The translations under genes and the position numbers were made by a program. The notes beneath the pieces are model-generated. The model had not been told where the DNA came from. It saw nothing but the letters and a program-made list of their open reading frames with translations, and did no database searches. DNA of 64,000 nucleotides from Viscum album (Eukaryota; Streptophyta; Magnoliopsida; Santalales; Viscaceae), in contig OY728119.1 in assembly GCA_963277665.1 (NCBI GenBank), forward strand, positions 317,088,206 to 317,152,205, in the 5' to 3' direction. Each line of letters opens with the position of its first letter. Within the stretch, counting starts at the first letter, position 1. Of the stretch, positions 1 through 14,150 are shown one piece after another.

Positions 1-3000
1 AATATCAATTAATTTAATATTTCATTATTTAGTTAATTACTGCATCACCATTATGTCATAAATAAATTAAATTATTTAAGGTCTAAAAATTATAAATAAA
101 ATACCATTAGGTAGGAAATTGTTTTATCTTTCTAATGAATATTTATGATTGAATTTATCCTATGTATAACCCTATATTAAAAATTAATTAGTTATTAAAC
201 TTTGATTTTTAACAATTTTAACCCTTCTTTAAATAAATTAATAATAAATGTCCTAATCTAATTCAAGTGGGCATAAATGGTCATATTTTATTCCTAAGGT
301 TGTTTTTGGTCGAATAACACTTATCCAATAGAATTAGGACATGTTTTAGGGTAATAATAATATCATTTTTACCCTTAATTACCCTATTTACTTTTAACCG
401 TGGTAAATAAAAGTAAAAAGTTACTATTCACAAAAAATTATTTTCATCTCATTGAACCACATTTTTGTCCTTGATATTAACCGTGTCTCTCGGATTTTCT
501 AAATTCCACTCACAGAAGCGATAAAATTAAGTTTTATGTGAATTTCTAAATTCTCCTAAGAGGTGGGTAAAAGACGGTGAAAAGTTCAATAAAATTTTTA
601 TATATCTAAAATTATTATAAAATGACTCCAATGAATTACTTTTAACATATATAGGTATTATGTATCAATTTTTACCTAAAATAAATTAAAATAAAATAAA
701 TAATTATTTAAATAAAAATTCGGTTTTTAAATAGTAACCCAGTGTTTTCACTATTCATCAAAAATTGAAAGTTTTCAGAAAAATTTCAAAAAATCAGCCT
801 AGGCTAATTTTGATATTCCAAATCCAAAAATGAATCCCATTTCAAAAGATAAAATTAATAATATTTTAAAAAGTGGGTATTACTATTCATAATGGCTATT
901 TTATATAACATATCGTTGTTTAGTGAAACTCGATATTGCGTACAACACACGCAATTGCGGAAGGTCGTGATTGCGTGTAATGCAAACCAAGTCAGGGATG
1001 CGTGTAGTGAAAGCTCCTTTTGGTGTAGCGTACAACACAAGACATCAATAAAATTAAAAAGAATATTTTTCATAAAATCTTGGGCGATCCTTTATGTTCC
1101 CCCGTTATGCTTCCAAATTTATCCAATGATCTTCCATAAGAAACATTTGTGTAGTGAATACCCATCCAAATTTCTACTGAATTTTATTCACCAAGATATA
1201 CCAATCATTATTCAATTTTTGAATTCCATATATTAAATCACATTCCTAAATCATGGGATTAAATGTAATGAAATATGACCCTATATAGAATGATCTATGT
1301 GGTACACTTTTTCATGTAAATTATTTGAATATGATGGGCGATCCTAAAATTATATATACCATTAATGCATTGGTGAATATTTTTATCTCATGAGATGATG
1401 TTTTTGGTGCATGGGAGGGTATCCTATGAACACAATGTTATTATTTCTTGGATGTTATTTTCGACTTATATTTATGATTCCATGTTTCATTTTGTGGCCA
1501 CAGTACTATGTTTCCCTCATTTTATCATATTATTTCATTATTGGATATTAATTTTTATGACTATCACCCATTTTATGTCTTTTTGATAGACTAACAAGTA
1601 TTACTTTCATAATTTTATTCTTTGATTTTTCACATACTAGACTTTATAGCTCACCCCTTTCTTATATAATTCCCCAAGTTATCCCATTCTGGTCTGGAAG
1701 ATCCATGGAATATAAGCACATATTATGGTGTTTTTAAACAATGTTGTTATATTCCTTTATTATATTTATATGATATGTACCTATTTACCAAAAATAACTT
1801 GTATTCATGATATTCTATTATATAATTATGTGTATATTTCTTTAATAAATCGTGAATTAAAGTATATTAAAATATTGTTTGTCATAGTTAGTATGAGAGG
1901 AAAAGTGAAATTATATTTGGGTATTAGGAAAAAAATATAGGGAAAGACTAAGTTATATGACTAAATATAGGAAAACATCCCTAAATTTTGGTAATGTGTA
2001 TTTTATATGGTTTCAAATAAAATAAATCTCTTCCTATATGATGTAACTGGATTTAGATATGGAATAGTCGTACCTGTAGTTAGTAACCCAGAAAAGGGAA
2101 TATTGTGTTGTACTCAATCATCCTCAGTTAATGAAAATGGGCCTTGATAACACTAGAATTGACAATCTTATGGGATTTTCATGGGTAAATTTAGAATATT
2201 TTTATGAACCAATATGAGGAAAAAATTCCCATAATATTTTATATTGGGAAATAAACTATGGATAACATATGCTCAATGCGACTTGGACCACAAGAAATCC
2301 CTATGCTCTACATGAATTTTAACACAATGTGGAATAGAATTTTTTGCACCTATAAGTTACAAAAATACTATTTAAACCACTAGGTACGAACTAACACATC
2401 TTGAAACCAAAATAAACTATTTTCATTCTCAAAAATATACCCAAAAATAATGAAAAAATAAAACTTATATAAATGTGGTACCCTGTAAACGAAAAGAATA
2501 ACTAAAAATACTTACTAGGATAATGGTTGATAAGTCATCCCTTGTATACTCAAGAAAAAAAGTTTATTATTATCAATAGGTTTATTGATCATCCATTACA
2601 TTATATCAAACAAGAGAAAGATAATTATCATTGGGGGTGATATTTAGTAAGATGAATAATCTTATTTTTTAAGGGGTTATGTGATTTTATTATCCAATCA
2701 TTAGTTTATAATGAAATTCACATGGAGAGGATATGATAAGAGAATAAATGAGATCCTTGAACTGTATAAGTAAGACTGTATGATCAAAATATTGATACAA
2801 CTGATATTTGTTATTGAAAATACATATGGATATGTATTCCCTTAGTGGAGGGTTTGTTTTCATATATACTACCATTTTTAGGTTAATTTCCATTTATATA
2901 ATCAATGTTGAGTTTATTGTATAATAATTCTTTTACTTGAATTTAATTACATATTAAATATTTATATATTTCATTCATGGTTTGTTTTCATGGTGGTTTT

Positions 3001-3400
3001 AGCATATTATTTGATCTGTAATTTAAATGAACCTAGTGGAATTAGTATAATGTTATATTTGAGGTTTGTAAATAATGGATTTTATGTGGTAATGGTTTAT
3101 GTAAGGACCATATCTCAAGAATTCATGACCCATGGGATTATCTATGTTTATTTCATAAGGGGCTAAAAGAGTCACATGAATCACAAAAGTATTGTGTGGA
3201 TTTAAATTTCTCTCCCAAATTTTTAGTCCTAAAAATGATTAATGGATTATTTAATTTATAGAAAAATATGTCTACAAAAAACTACAACATTAAATGGGTG
3301 GTTTATATATTTATTTACCTTAACCATACTTTAATAAAATAATCGTCAATCATATTCCTTGGAATTATTTCCAGCTAAATGTGGTAGGCTTTAAATATAA
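1..3400. other. AT-rich stretch with no recognisable gene
   Basis: Very AT-rich DNA with only short chance open frames and no codon structure, motif or RNA gene that I recognise. A short passage near 790-815 resembles the upstream half of the LTR at about 9135-9160, so part of it may be LTR-derived, but the match is too weak to place a border. Probably decayed repeats. Confidence 0.6.
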
Positions 3401-6061
3401 AATAATCATTAATTAATCACTTAGAACCAACCCTTATCAAGTATAAATACCACCCATCATCACCCCATTTCCCCCAAAATACTTGAATATCTTAAAATAT
3501 CTTCCAAACCCACTCCTATCCACTCTCTCCATATCTATTTTCTACTTGTCTAACCCGAAGAACAATTCCAAGTTCTTTAAGTGTTCCTTCAAGGAGGTGA
3601 TATTCAAGAGTTTACTTTCTCAAACAACCTATCTTAATTTATTTTCTTATTCTACTTTATCCACAACCCCTTCAACCATAAAAGCATAATAAATAAAGAA
3701 TAATGTATATAATCAAATTTTATATTTATAAGGGAATATATTATATACATAACCTTTCTTATCTCATCTTATTCAAATAAATGAAACCACTATATAAATT
3801 GTGGTGGTTAACAACCTTTGCGGATAATGATTTTTTGTATTCCATTACCACCTTCAAGTCTAGTCAAAAAATTATAATTCTGGTTAAATAATATTTTAAT
3901 AATTATATTATTACCTATTTCATGTTTTTAAGCTAATATGAATACATAATACTAAGTAAAACGAAATTTTTTTGTGATTGTCGAAAAAATGGACAAATAA
4001 ACTAAACATTTATCATTAACATTTTATCAGATAAATCATCCTCATTTTATAAATAAAAATAATATATGAGACCATTTAAACTTTTTCATGTGCATTAATA
4101 CCATTTCATTTAACATCTATAGTTTCATTTTCATTTTAAAATAAAATCAATAATTATACAGAAATGAACTGATCACGAAACCACAAAACGAACTCACCCA
4201 AAACAATTAAAATAATGGAATATTATTAATAAACAGGTGGTAAGATGTTAAAAAAGTATCATATAAGATATAATAAATATGATTATATTTTTCTAATTAA
4301 TTATTAACATTCTTTAAAACTTTATATAGGAGGTTAAATTATTAAAAACAAAATGTAAGAGTGAGGTAAGCGTTTCTCTTCTCACATTTACTTATGTGAG
4401 ATATTTTCATTATTCAACACTTATGTCTTGTGTGTGTTGTATAAACTTCAATTTGATATATCCTATCATGAATCTAATTATCTCTATGGTATTAAATGTT
4501 TTTTTAATAATGTTTACTTTTATGGGTCATATTATTCACTTGATTACAAAGTGGTAAGGGAATTCTTAACCCAATTTCCACTCTTTGGGTTAAACTTATA
4601 CTTCCTTGATTATGTCATACTAAGATTATTTGTAAAATTAATTATTAATAACTTAGATTTTTTCCCCTTTTTTATGTTTCTTTACCTTAAATACACATAT
4701 TCTATTCATTTTACTATTGCTCACTTTAATGATATGATATTTATAATCGAATTTCTTTTAAAAATTATCATTTAAAGTTTCCTTTAAAAATTTATTTTTC
4801 TTCCATGACCATCTTTTTTAAATTGCTTCCAAAAACATTTTTAATATTCTCCAATTATTACTTAATTTAATTTTTAATCATGTTTTACTTTTAAGAAAAT
4901 GGTTTTAAATTTATATTTTTTCATTTTCTAAAAAAGTTTCTTTGAGGCTTTTCTGGCATAATATGGAAGGAATTTTTTTAACTTATATTGTGTGACTGGT
5001 TTTCCCCACTATCCTAACCCCTTAATGATTTAAAAAATCTTGTAGAAATTTTCTTGATTATTTTCAAAGAAAATATTTTTTTATAATTTCATTATGTTTT
5101 AAAAATAAGTTATTTCAATGTAAAATGGGTATTATACTCAAGAAATTATCAATGATCTCATTTAAAGTATTTTTATCTATATAAAAATCCTTTGTTGAAT
5201 GTTGTTGTTCATTTTGGTTGATCTCTTATGATACTATCTTTCATACATTATTAAATGGTTTATGATCAGTTTTATAGGGGAAATATTTATATTCTATATG
5301 ATTATTTATTCCAATATGGATAGTTATTGATTTTTTTAAGTAATATTTATTCTATTGTAGTATTTATTCTTATGAGGAATGTGTTGGATTTAGTAAGTGA
5401 TGGGAAAGGCCAACTATAGGCCCTCGATGTTTCAGTAGATCTCATGAGACAAACCATATTTGGTTTTTTCTAAGGCCTTACCCATTTATTTTGAAATGTA
5501 TTGGAAAAGACCTTGAAGTTGAGTTTAGGATGTCTGAGATTATGAATTTCATCATTATGATATTTTTTATTGATTCCCACATGATTATTATATTTTTAGA
5601 ATATCCATGGTTATGTTTCCTAGATCATTTGATTATTTATATGGTATTATTTGATAATATTTTATTCTAGCCATATTGTGATCAATTTATTGAGTCAATG
5701 GATTGTGCTTCTACTATTTACCTTTCCTTGATTTTTATTACTTTTTTATGATAGCTTCTAATATAGTTAACCATTACTGAGTATTTTAGATCACCTCTTT
5801 TTTATGTTTTATTTTTCTAGAGGATTCCAAGAATCTTATTATGATTGATATACATGTTTAAACTAGAATAATAATGGTTTCCTCAAAGGATTATCTATAT
5901 TGTATATTATATTTTCAATTGTAATGTAACTTTTAAGTATATATCTATTTTTACAAAACAACTAAATTTTTTGGTCCTTCAGGATGATATTCCTTATATA
6001 TTGTGTCAATGTATTAAAGTAACCACCAACTATAGGATACAAGGATATGGGTATTTATAGT
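3400..6061 (+). repeat. 5' LTR remnant of the ancient gypsy element
   Basis: Colinear with the repeat at about 9350-11990 through many short blocks, including the TATA region, a (T/C)CAAACAACCTATCTTAA block at about 3620, and a block ending at about 6050 just before the PBS. Divergence is high, so the insertion is old. The upstream part that should match 8764-9350 is not recognisable here, and the true left border is unknown. Confidence 0.6.
3442..3449 (+). promoter_or_regulatory. LTR TATA box (ancient gypsy, 5' copy)
   Basis: TATAAATA followed by CCACCC. The same octamer occurs at 9391-9398 in the partner LTR, with matching sequence after it, which supports it as the LTR core promoter. Confidence 0.5.
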
Positions 6062-6073
6062 TGGTATCGGAGA
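6062..6073 (+). other. Primer-binding site remnant (initiator tRNA-Met type)
   Basis: TGGTATCGGAGA differs at two positions from the TGGTATCAGAGC type of site that pairs with the 3' end of initiator tRNA-Met. It sits directly after the end of the left LTR similarity and before the gag remnant, as expected for a minus-strand primer site. Confidence 0.6.
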
Positions 6074-6268
6074 AAGTTTAGTAGAAATCGTTGGAACTAG
6101 ATTTAGGAAAACATATATTATAGAGATAAAATCTATGATAGAATTTGGAAATACTTCCAATGAAACAAAACATATGATTAGATATTAGTTATACCTATGT
6201 TTTTTTTTGAGATTATACATTATGATTTATAATGTTATGATCTAATCTATTATATTACACTACTTAGA

Positions 6269-7300
6269 AATGGATCTTAGTTAAAGTAATGGGAACCATA
6301 TCAATGCACATAATCCATGTATGTATTTCACTCATAGGATATATTATAAAGATAGAGCGGGAGCTACACATAGTTCTAAACAAATTATAAAAATATTGGG
6401 ACAACCGAATCAAGTTATGAACAATAACCATACCCATATGGAGAGACATAAACCACAATATGGTTTAATAATGTTATACCACTTCAAGAAAAAAAACTTT
6501 CACCATTAAATGGGAATAAAAATCCATTTGTAGCTGAGTAATGGATAAGTTCTATAGAGAGGATATTTCTCTATTTAGGAAATAATAAAAGGGATAAGTT
6601 TATCATAGAATTTTATCATCTCTTAGGGGATGCATATCAATGGATTTTATTGATTCAAAATATTAAGGATAAATAATATATATAAATCATGGAATGGGAG
6701 GATTTAAAATTACTTTTCATGGGAAAATATTTTCCTCGAAAATAATGAGTTGATATAGAGATAAATTTTATTGAGTGTGAGATAATATGAGGATGATAAT
6801 TTTGCTAAGTATAAATCCAACTTTACAAGGTTAGCAAGGAATTTTCCTAGAATATGTATGTAATCTCAAAAGTAAGATTGACCATTAATTTTATGGGATT
6901 AAACCAATACTTCGAAGGGAACTAGTCTACCAAAAATTATCATCATACAAGGATATAATATCATGTTCTATTGAGATAGAGAAGGAATTTTCTAAGTCTT
7001 ATGGTTCTGAATAAATGCATGGGAAGAAGAGGATGGAAGAGAAAAAATGGATAAGGGGAAGAATATAAGGAAGTATTTTCCCACATGTTATAATTTTGGA
7101 TGGAAACACCCAGGTAGTATTTTGAAGGGAATGTGGTTTTTTTATAAGAAGGGAAAATAACATTAATGAATAAGATCAACCACCGTACAAATACAAAGCC
7201 ATGAAGGGAAATTTTCCAGCCAGAGCTGGTTGACATTGAAGGGAATGGGGTTTTATTACCAATGTGGGTAGAAATTATAATAGGATACTAATTTCATTGG
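6269..7300 (+). pseudogene. Gag remnant, Ty3/gypsy type
   Basis: Gag forms the virus-like particle and binds the RNA. No long frame survives, but conceptual reading of about 6515-6860 gives the order seen in gypsy capsid domains: an alanine/glutamate-tryptophan start (VAE, stop, W), an I-E-R-I-F-x-Y-L core, a G-D-A-Y-Q-W block, and a W-E-D-L-K ... KYFPRK block, then a second half starting FAKYKSNFTRLARNFPR. Downstream, CYNFGWKHPG (about 7085) looks like a zinc knuckle that has lost one cysteine, and YQCG near 7257 could be a second one. Stops and frame changes occur throughout, so it cannot be made as one protein. The family call rests on block order, not on any intact domain. The start near 6269 is only the first plausible ATG after the PBS. 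Confidence 0.6.
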
Positions 7301-8763
7301 AAAGAATGAAGTTGTGTGATGTTTCACTATAAGGATATGTGGTAATATAAAAATTAATTACCCAAACATCAAGGGAATATTTCCAAGAATAAGAAAAGTG
7401 GTCAAGTTCAAGATTATTATATTGATATAACTTTATTATATTGATTATTCTTATTGTGTATTTGTTCCAAGAAATATGTTTTAAAAATATTCTATTTATT
7501 ATATTCTCAATTCTTTTAAGAACTATACTGTATTTCTATTTCTTAAATGATTTTAATTCATGTATCTAATGGTACCATTAAAAATGATTTAGTATAATTT
7601 TTTTCTTTTTGAAAACACATGTTTGAGGGTGGATAATACATAATAAATTCATTATATTGAGATAATAATATAGATATTATTATAGTATAACATTGGTGAC
7701 CATGAAATTGGTTATTGATTTGGTGGTTTATGTTGTCTTTTATTGATTTTACTAAATGTTTGTATTTAAATAAAATTTACAATAATCTGTATTTTACTTA
7801 AGTAATAAGGAATTATGTATGTTTTTAATGCATTTTTTGTTAATTTATGTTATTACCATGTTTCAAGAGAATACATGATGAATTTATTCACATGTTTGGT
7901 ATGTGATTATTAATATCTACTTTATGTTACTTTAAATATTAATGATAAGTTGATTTTAAAAATTTAGGAACATTATTTCAAAAAAATGGGATTTAAAAAA
8001 ATGTTTAACTTTATATGAGGTTTTAGAGACCAATGTATTACTTAACCATATTAAGATTTATGAATATTGGATAACATGTGCTAACTATTTTTTTATGATG
8101 ATAACTAGAGATAGAATAAATGACTTGACATCCCATTATGGATCATATAATCCATTAGTTATTTAGGAATTACAATTTATAATTGATTTTACAGAGTAAG
8201 AAATGAAGTAGAAATTGATCAAGTCACAACCAAATAGTGATATTATACTTATAAAATGAAATAAAGTAAGTATATCTTATCAAAGTAATCTGAAATAAAA
8301 TTTTATCCTATTATCATCATTTATTACGATATAAATTGAATTTTTTCAGACCTATTTGGTCTATGGTTTTGTGGTCATTAACCTTATCTTTACCATCTTA
8401 TAAAATAAAATGTTATCCTATTATCATCATTTCTTATGATATAAATGGACTTTTTTAGACCTATTTGTTCTATGGTTTTTTGGTCATTAACCTTATATTG
8501 ACCATTTTCTCTATTACTCTCCATCAAAACTTCATAGTTATATTTCTTTTCGGTGTCCATGTTTTCACTTTCTGCTAATGTTCTCGTATACAGAATCCTA
8601 GTTTTGTGGTGACCTTGATATTTCCCTTTCCCTCTTTCTAAGAAGATAACTTATTAACACTTATTAAAATGTGGATTTTCCATACTATAATTTTAAAATT
8701 TAAAACATTTTTTATAGGTTGATTTTAATATTTTTAGGATTCAATTTTTAATGTAGGGTAGAA
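7301..8763 (+). other. Interior of the ancient gypsy element with no recognisable coding
   Basis: AT-rich DNA between the gag remnant and the 3' LTR. I see no protease DTG/DSG, no reverse transcriptase YVDD/FVDD-type motif and no integrase pattern on either strand. It includes one local tandem duplication, listed separately. The last bases before the LTR (TAGGGTAGAA) are a poor polypurine tract. Confidence 0.5.
8292..8506. repeat. Tandem duplication of about 108 bp
   Basis: Two adjacent copies (about 8287-8394 and 8400-8506) share TTATCCTATTATCATCATTT, a GATATAAAT(T/G)GA block and TCTATGGTTTT followed by GTGGTCATTAACCTTAT or TTGGTCATTAACCTTAT. They differ at scattered positions, so the duplication is old. 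It has no coding meaning that I can see. Confidence 0.8.
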
Positions 8764-11700
8764 TGTAACACCCTAATATTTTAAAAGATCAATATGTTCG
8801 ATAACTCACGTCTCATAGAACATCGAGCTAAAATGGACTCTAAAATATTATTATTTTTATAAGAACATTATAAATATGCAATTACATTGGAGGGTGTAAA
8901 TAATATTAATTATATTATAAAATAAATATAAAGTTCATATTCAATACAAATTTAATTATTCTTAAGAGATGAACACATAATTTTTTGAAAATTCATTTTA
9001 TTCTTCAAATATATATTTTATTCATAAAGTTATTTTTATTTATTTATATGAGAAAATAAATATAAATAATTTTATAAAATTTTAGAAAAATTATTTGAAA
9101 AAAAACTTCATTTTTGGACTCATCACTTCAAAATTATCTTAGGTTAATTTTTGGTAATTTTCTAAAAATATTTATTTTGGGTTAAAAATTGAAAATATTA
9201 TTTTTACAAAATAAAATAACTCTGATGAAATAATTATTATATGAACATGATTTCAAATTTATTAACCCTTATTAATGATAAATAATTATTTATTAAATGA
9301 AATAGTACATATGGTGTTAAATTTAGAAAACCATGATTAAAATTTTTGAAACCCATGATTTTAACATTATAAAAGTATTTTTATAATCTATATAAATACC
9401 ACCCCCTTTCTACTAAAAACACTTTAAGCTCTTAAAATAACATAAGAACCCTATCATACCCACTCTAACCCTGTCCATTTTCTATTGGTCTCACTCAAAG
9501 ACCAATCCCATGTTCTTTAAGGGCTCCTTCAAGGAGGAAATATTCTAGGGGTAACTTTCTCAAACAACCTATCTTAATTTTTTTTATTATTCTATTTTAT
9601 CCTCACATTTTTAAAAAAATAAAAGAATAATAAATATAGTATAATGTGTATAATTTAATTTTATATTTATAATTTAATATCTTATATCCATCCCTTTTCA
9701 TATCTCCACTTATTCAAATAAATGAAACCATTGTCCAAGTTATGGTGGTTTATCGTCTCCATGGATAATGATTTTTGGTTTTCCATTAACACATTCAAGT
9801 CTGGTCATAAATTTATTATTATGGTTAAATAATATTTCAATAAGTATATTAGAACCTATTTCATGATCTGTAACTACTTTATATACATAATATTAAATAA
9901 AATGAAACTAGTTTGTGATGGTTATAAAAACTACTAAATAAACTAAACATTTACCATTAACATTTTATAAAATGAATAATAATCAATTAAGAAATAAAAA
10001 TTATGGGACCATTTAAAATTATGTATTTTCATTAATACCATTTCATTTCACTTCTGTAATTTTATTTCAATTTGAAAAAAATACATAAGTATACACAAAT
10101 GAACTGATCATGAAATCATGAAATAAACGCACCCAAAACAATGAAAATAAGGAAATATTATTAATGAAAAGGTGGTAAGATGTTACAAAAGTATAATATA
10201 AGGTATTATAAATATTATTAAATTTATTTAATCAATTAATAAAATTCTTTAAACCTTTACATATGAGGTTAAAGTATGAAAAAAAGGGAAGTGTGAGGTA
10301 AATGTTTCTCATCTCACTTTTACATCTATGAGATATATTCCTTATTCACCCCTTATCTATTGGGTGTGTTGTATGTACATCCCTTTGATATATAATATAA
10401 TTAACATTATTATATTCATGTTATTATATGTTTCAATTCATAATTTTTTACTTTATAGGGTATTCAATTTGACTGATTACAAAGTGGTAAGGGAATTATT
10501 AATCCAATTTTCACACTTTGGGTTAATCCTATACTCACATGATTATGTCGTACTATGATTATTCCTGAAATTAATTTTGAATATATTATATTTTATTTCC
10601 ACATTTTTATGTGTAATTTTATTGAATACACATATTTTATTCATTTTATTAATCCAAAATTCAATGATATGATATTTATAATGGACTTTCTTTTAAAAAT
10701 TATCTTTTCAAGTTTCCTTTAATATTCTTTTTATTATATGACCATGTTTTCTAATATTTGTTCCAAATTTTTTTTATATTATACTAGAATTAGTTAAAGT
10801 GGTTTTTAATAATTTTTTACTATTTACACAATGGTTTGAATGTTATATTTTCTCATTTTCAAAATAATTTTATTTGAGACAGTTTTGACAAAAATATGGA
10901 AGGAATGTTTATTTTAACTTATAGAGACTGAGCACCTTTTCCATCGTCCTAAAACCATAATTATTTAAACCTTACATTACAATTTTTCTTTATTATTATG
11001 AATGAAAAATTTTTCATTTATAATTGTTCATCATTTTAAAAAAAGTGATTTCAAAGTGAAAAGGGGGTATTTTCCTCAAGAAATTTTAAATGTCGTCATT
11101 TAAATTGTTTTCATTTATGTCAATATCCATTATTGAATCTTATGATTAATTGAGGTTGATATCTTATTGTACCACGTTAGATACTTTAATAAATTATTTA
11201 TGATTGGGTTTACAGGGGAAGTACTGATATTTTATATCACTAGTTCTTCCAATATAGATAGTTATTTATTTTGTTAAGGCATATTGATTCAGATTTATTA
11301 TTTATTCTTGTGATAAATGAATTAAAATTAGTAACTGATAAGAAGGTATCACTATATCCACTCAATTAATTGGTAGGAATCATGAGAGAAATATTATCGG
11401 GTTTTGTCTGAGGTCTCACACATTTATTTTTTGATGTCATGGTTGAGACCTGAACGGTATGTTTTGGATATCAAAAATTATGAATTCCATTATAGTGATA
11501 TTATTTATTAACTTCTATGTGATTATTGGATTAGTATAATGTACATGGTTAATTTTCCTATCTATTTTGAATATTTATATGTTAATATTTGATCATCTTA
11601 TATTTCAACAACATTATTCTCAAGTTATTGATTAAATGTCATGTGTTTCAATTATTTACATTTCCATAATTATTATTATTTATTTATGATATAATTCATT

Positions 11701-11990
11701 GTAATTAACCTTTACTAATCATTTGATATCACACCTTTTTTATGTTTTATTTTTTTATATTATCCCAGTAAGTTTATTATGATTAATATGTAGGGTTTTC
11801 CTAGGAGAATAATGGTGTCCTCGAGGATTCTTTATATTTTAAATTGTAATGTGAGGTTCAAGTATGTATCTAGTTTACCAAAAATACTAAACTATTCAGT
11901 CCTTCGAGATGTGATTCCTTGTATATTGATCCAATTTCATAATGTAACCATTAACTTTATTCTACTAGGGTTAAGGAATCTAAATTTATT
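8764..11990 (+). repeat. 3' LTR of the ancient gypsy element
   Basis: Starts TGTAACACCC, a common start of plant gypsy LTRs, and runs about 3.2 kb. The TATA box lies about 630 bp in. From about 9385 it is colinear with 3440-6000. The end is set by alignment with the left copy just before its PBS (GTAACCA-CCAACT at about 6020 against GTAACCATTAACT at about 11943) and is uncertain by a few tens of bases. Confidence 0.6.
9391..9398 (+). promoter_or_regulatory. LTR TATA box (ancient gypsy, 3' copy)
   Basis: TATAAATA followed by CCACCCC, the counterpart of the box at 3442-3449. Confidence 0.5.
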
Positions 11991-14137
11991 TTGGAGTAAG
12001 AGGATATATTTTGATATAAAATCATAAAACTATGAAGTAAAGGGCATGTAACTAATGGTATAACTAGATGGTAAAATGTCTTGTTACTGGGGTGTATAAC
12101 TAGTGATGAAGAACGTGGATATAAAAATGATATTTTGGTGGTATAAATACTATGGAAGAAGAGTTGATTTCTAGGGGTATATATAATTATTTTTAGAGGA
12201 ACAATTACTAGGGGATAATTCTTGCATTGCCTTTTCCTTTGTAATCTGAAAAGAAGATAGTAAAAGAATCCATGATTGGTAGAAAGAAAACATAGAAAGG
12301 TTTAAGTATTTTCACTTAATCTTTTAAATATTGTGTTCTTGTATCGGTTTATATTTTCTACATACAAAAGGTGAGGTTGTGATTTATATTTGAGTGGATC
12401 GTTACTATAAAAATATGTATATGATTAGAAAACTTTTTATACAAACTAAGAATGTTTTATTATAGAATGTAAACTGATCATTTATTCACCCCCTCACCTC
12501 TCACTTATCCTAAATGATCAATTTAACAAAACTTTATCAGTGATTAAAAGAATTATAAGTAGATATATGTATATGATCTGTATGATGAGCCATTTACTTT
12601 GTATGGTTTAACATAGGAAGTCTTAGGTAGGTGATGGGGAGGTTGTGAGGTGGTGTTAGTTGTGATTTTATGTCTTTTTGGAAACACTGAGATCAAATTC
12701 TTCAGAATAACATCCTCAGGTTACCCATACATAACCTCATGTATGAATATTCAATTCTAATTGAATCATGTTATGTTTTGAAGAATTTTAAATTATTATT
12801 TGTTGATATTTTTTGTGGTAACCCTTTTGGAACTCTTTTGCAGTGTGGTGAATAATATTTTTTAGGTGTACTGTTTTGGGGGTTTCCTTAAGTTATTGAT
12901 GGTTGTTTTCAAATTATTTAGTTGAGGGTCTATATTTTGGTTTATGAAGAAATATTAATCAGTGAATTTTATTTAAATAATTTTCATCTTCATTTAGTCA
13001 TTATTTTATTGGTTTGTTAGGAGAGATTATTGGTTATTAGGGGACTGGTGATTTAATGGTATTGTAAAACGTTATAGATAGCACCATTTGTGATATTATC
13101 ACAACATAGAGTTGTATCTTTTAGTTTTTGTCTATGAGGGTTGAATTCTTGGAGTCTCTTGCGTTTCAGATCATTTTTTGGGTGTCTAATCTTAGTTTTA
13201 GTTTAATTTTTCCTCTCAACATATAAGATACTTCTTCCTCATGATCAACTACTGTCCAGGAAAATTTCATGGGAAGGGGAGTTCTATGGTGGGGATATTG
13301 TCACATCCCTAGTTTAAGGAATGTGTTTTTGATCTTTGGGGTGTCTTATTTTTTGGTTGAGATTTTTATTCATCCTTGGTGGATTAAATTGGTTTTTAAA
13401 AATTACAAGGTACAAAATGGGATAGAACACACCATCATCCATGTTGTGTTGAACCTAGGTATTTCATTTGCACCATGTACAAGACCAACATGCTCAGTTC
13501 TAGGTGTTGTATTGGGAATATTTCACTATGATTCTCCTAGTAGGCCACATCAAGAATTGACTCACCACATCATGGTGGAAGGTGTGGTGAGTCCAAAATA
13601 TCCAAGGTTTCCACACCACTCCATGTTCAGGTATCATGTTGATCTCCTAGGTATATAACAGTAAACATCAATATGAAAATTGTAAATTCCAACCATGGCA
13701 TGTTGCTGATAGTTTTAGAATTTTTGAATTATCAATCGGGCATTTTGTCTTTATAGGGTAATTATAACAGATAAATGGGGCATCCTCTATAATTATGGAA
13801 GCATTTTTAAAGTATTCGGTAATATTATTATATTATAAGAATCCATTTACAATTATACTTTTTTATATTTTTTATCAATATAGTTCCATATTGAATTTAT
13901 GGTGTCCTCTTATTTGTTTGATCAATAAACTTGGATAAACCCTTCCATTTATGATTCATCATATGAGGATTTGGAAAGGAATTAAGAATAGGGGTATGTG
14001 GCTTCACTTTATATATTCCCCCATCTTCATCATGTTAATTTTTAAATGAAGTCTATGGTAGCCTATGGTTTGGTGAATTCAAATTTATTGATCTGGTATT
14101 TGTGGTTTAGGGATATCTCTTACTACTTTGGAGTTCT

Positions 14138-14150
14138 CTCTCTCTCTCTC
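14138..14150. repeat. (TC)n microsatellite
   Basis: Short run of TC dinucleotides, followed by CCC. Confidence 0.85.

Larger units (their letters stand above)
3400..11990 (+). mobile_element. Ancient degraded Ty3/gypsy LTR retrotransposon (gag only)
   Basis: Two diverged direct repeats about 5.94 kb apart (about 3440-6000 and 9385-11960) flank a 2.7 kb interior that starts with a PBS-like site and holds a broken gag with traces of zinc knuckles. That order is LTR, PBS, gag, LTR. Shared landmarks include a TATA box, the run CCTTCAAGGAGG, and the run TTACAAAGTGGTAAGGGAATT about 1.1 kb after the TATA box. No reverse transcriptase or integrase motif is visible, so the copy is either internally deleted or a gag-only non-autonomous derivative. 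The outer left border and the target duplication could not be found. The lineage within Ty3/gypsy is unresolved. Confidence 0.7.

Noticed and set aside
4428..4775. 115-codon Phe/Tyr-rich frame resembling a membrane protein
   Set aside because: Lies inside the ancient gypsy LTR; the partner LTR (10328-10558) gives only a broken, shorter version; AT-rich background gives such frames.
13269..13658. 129-codon frame
   Set aside because: No domain, no supporting neighbours; composition as expected by chance in slightly less AT-rich DNA.
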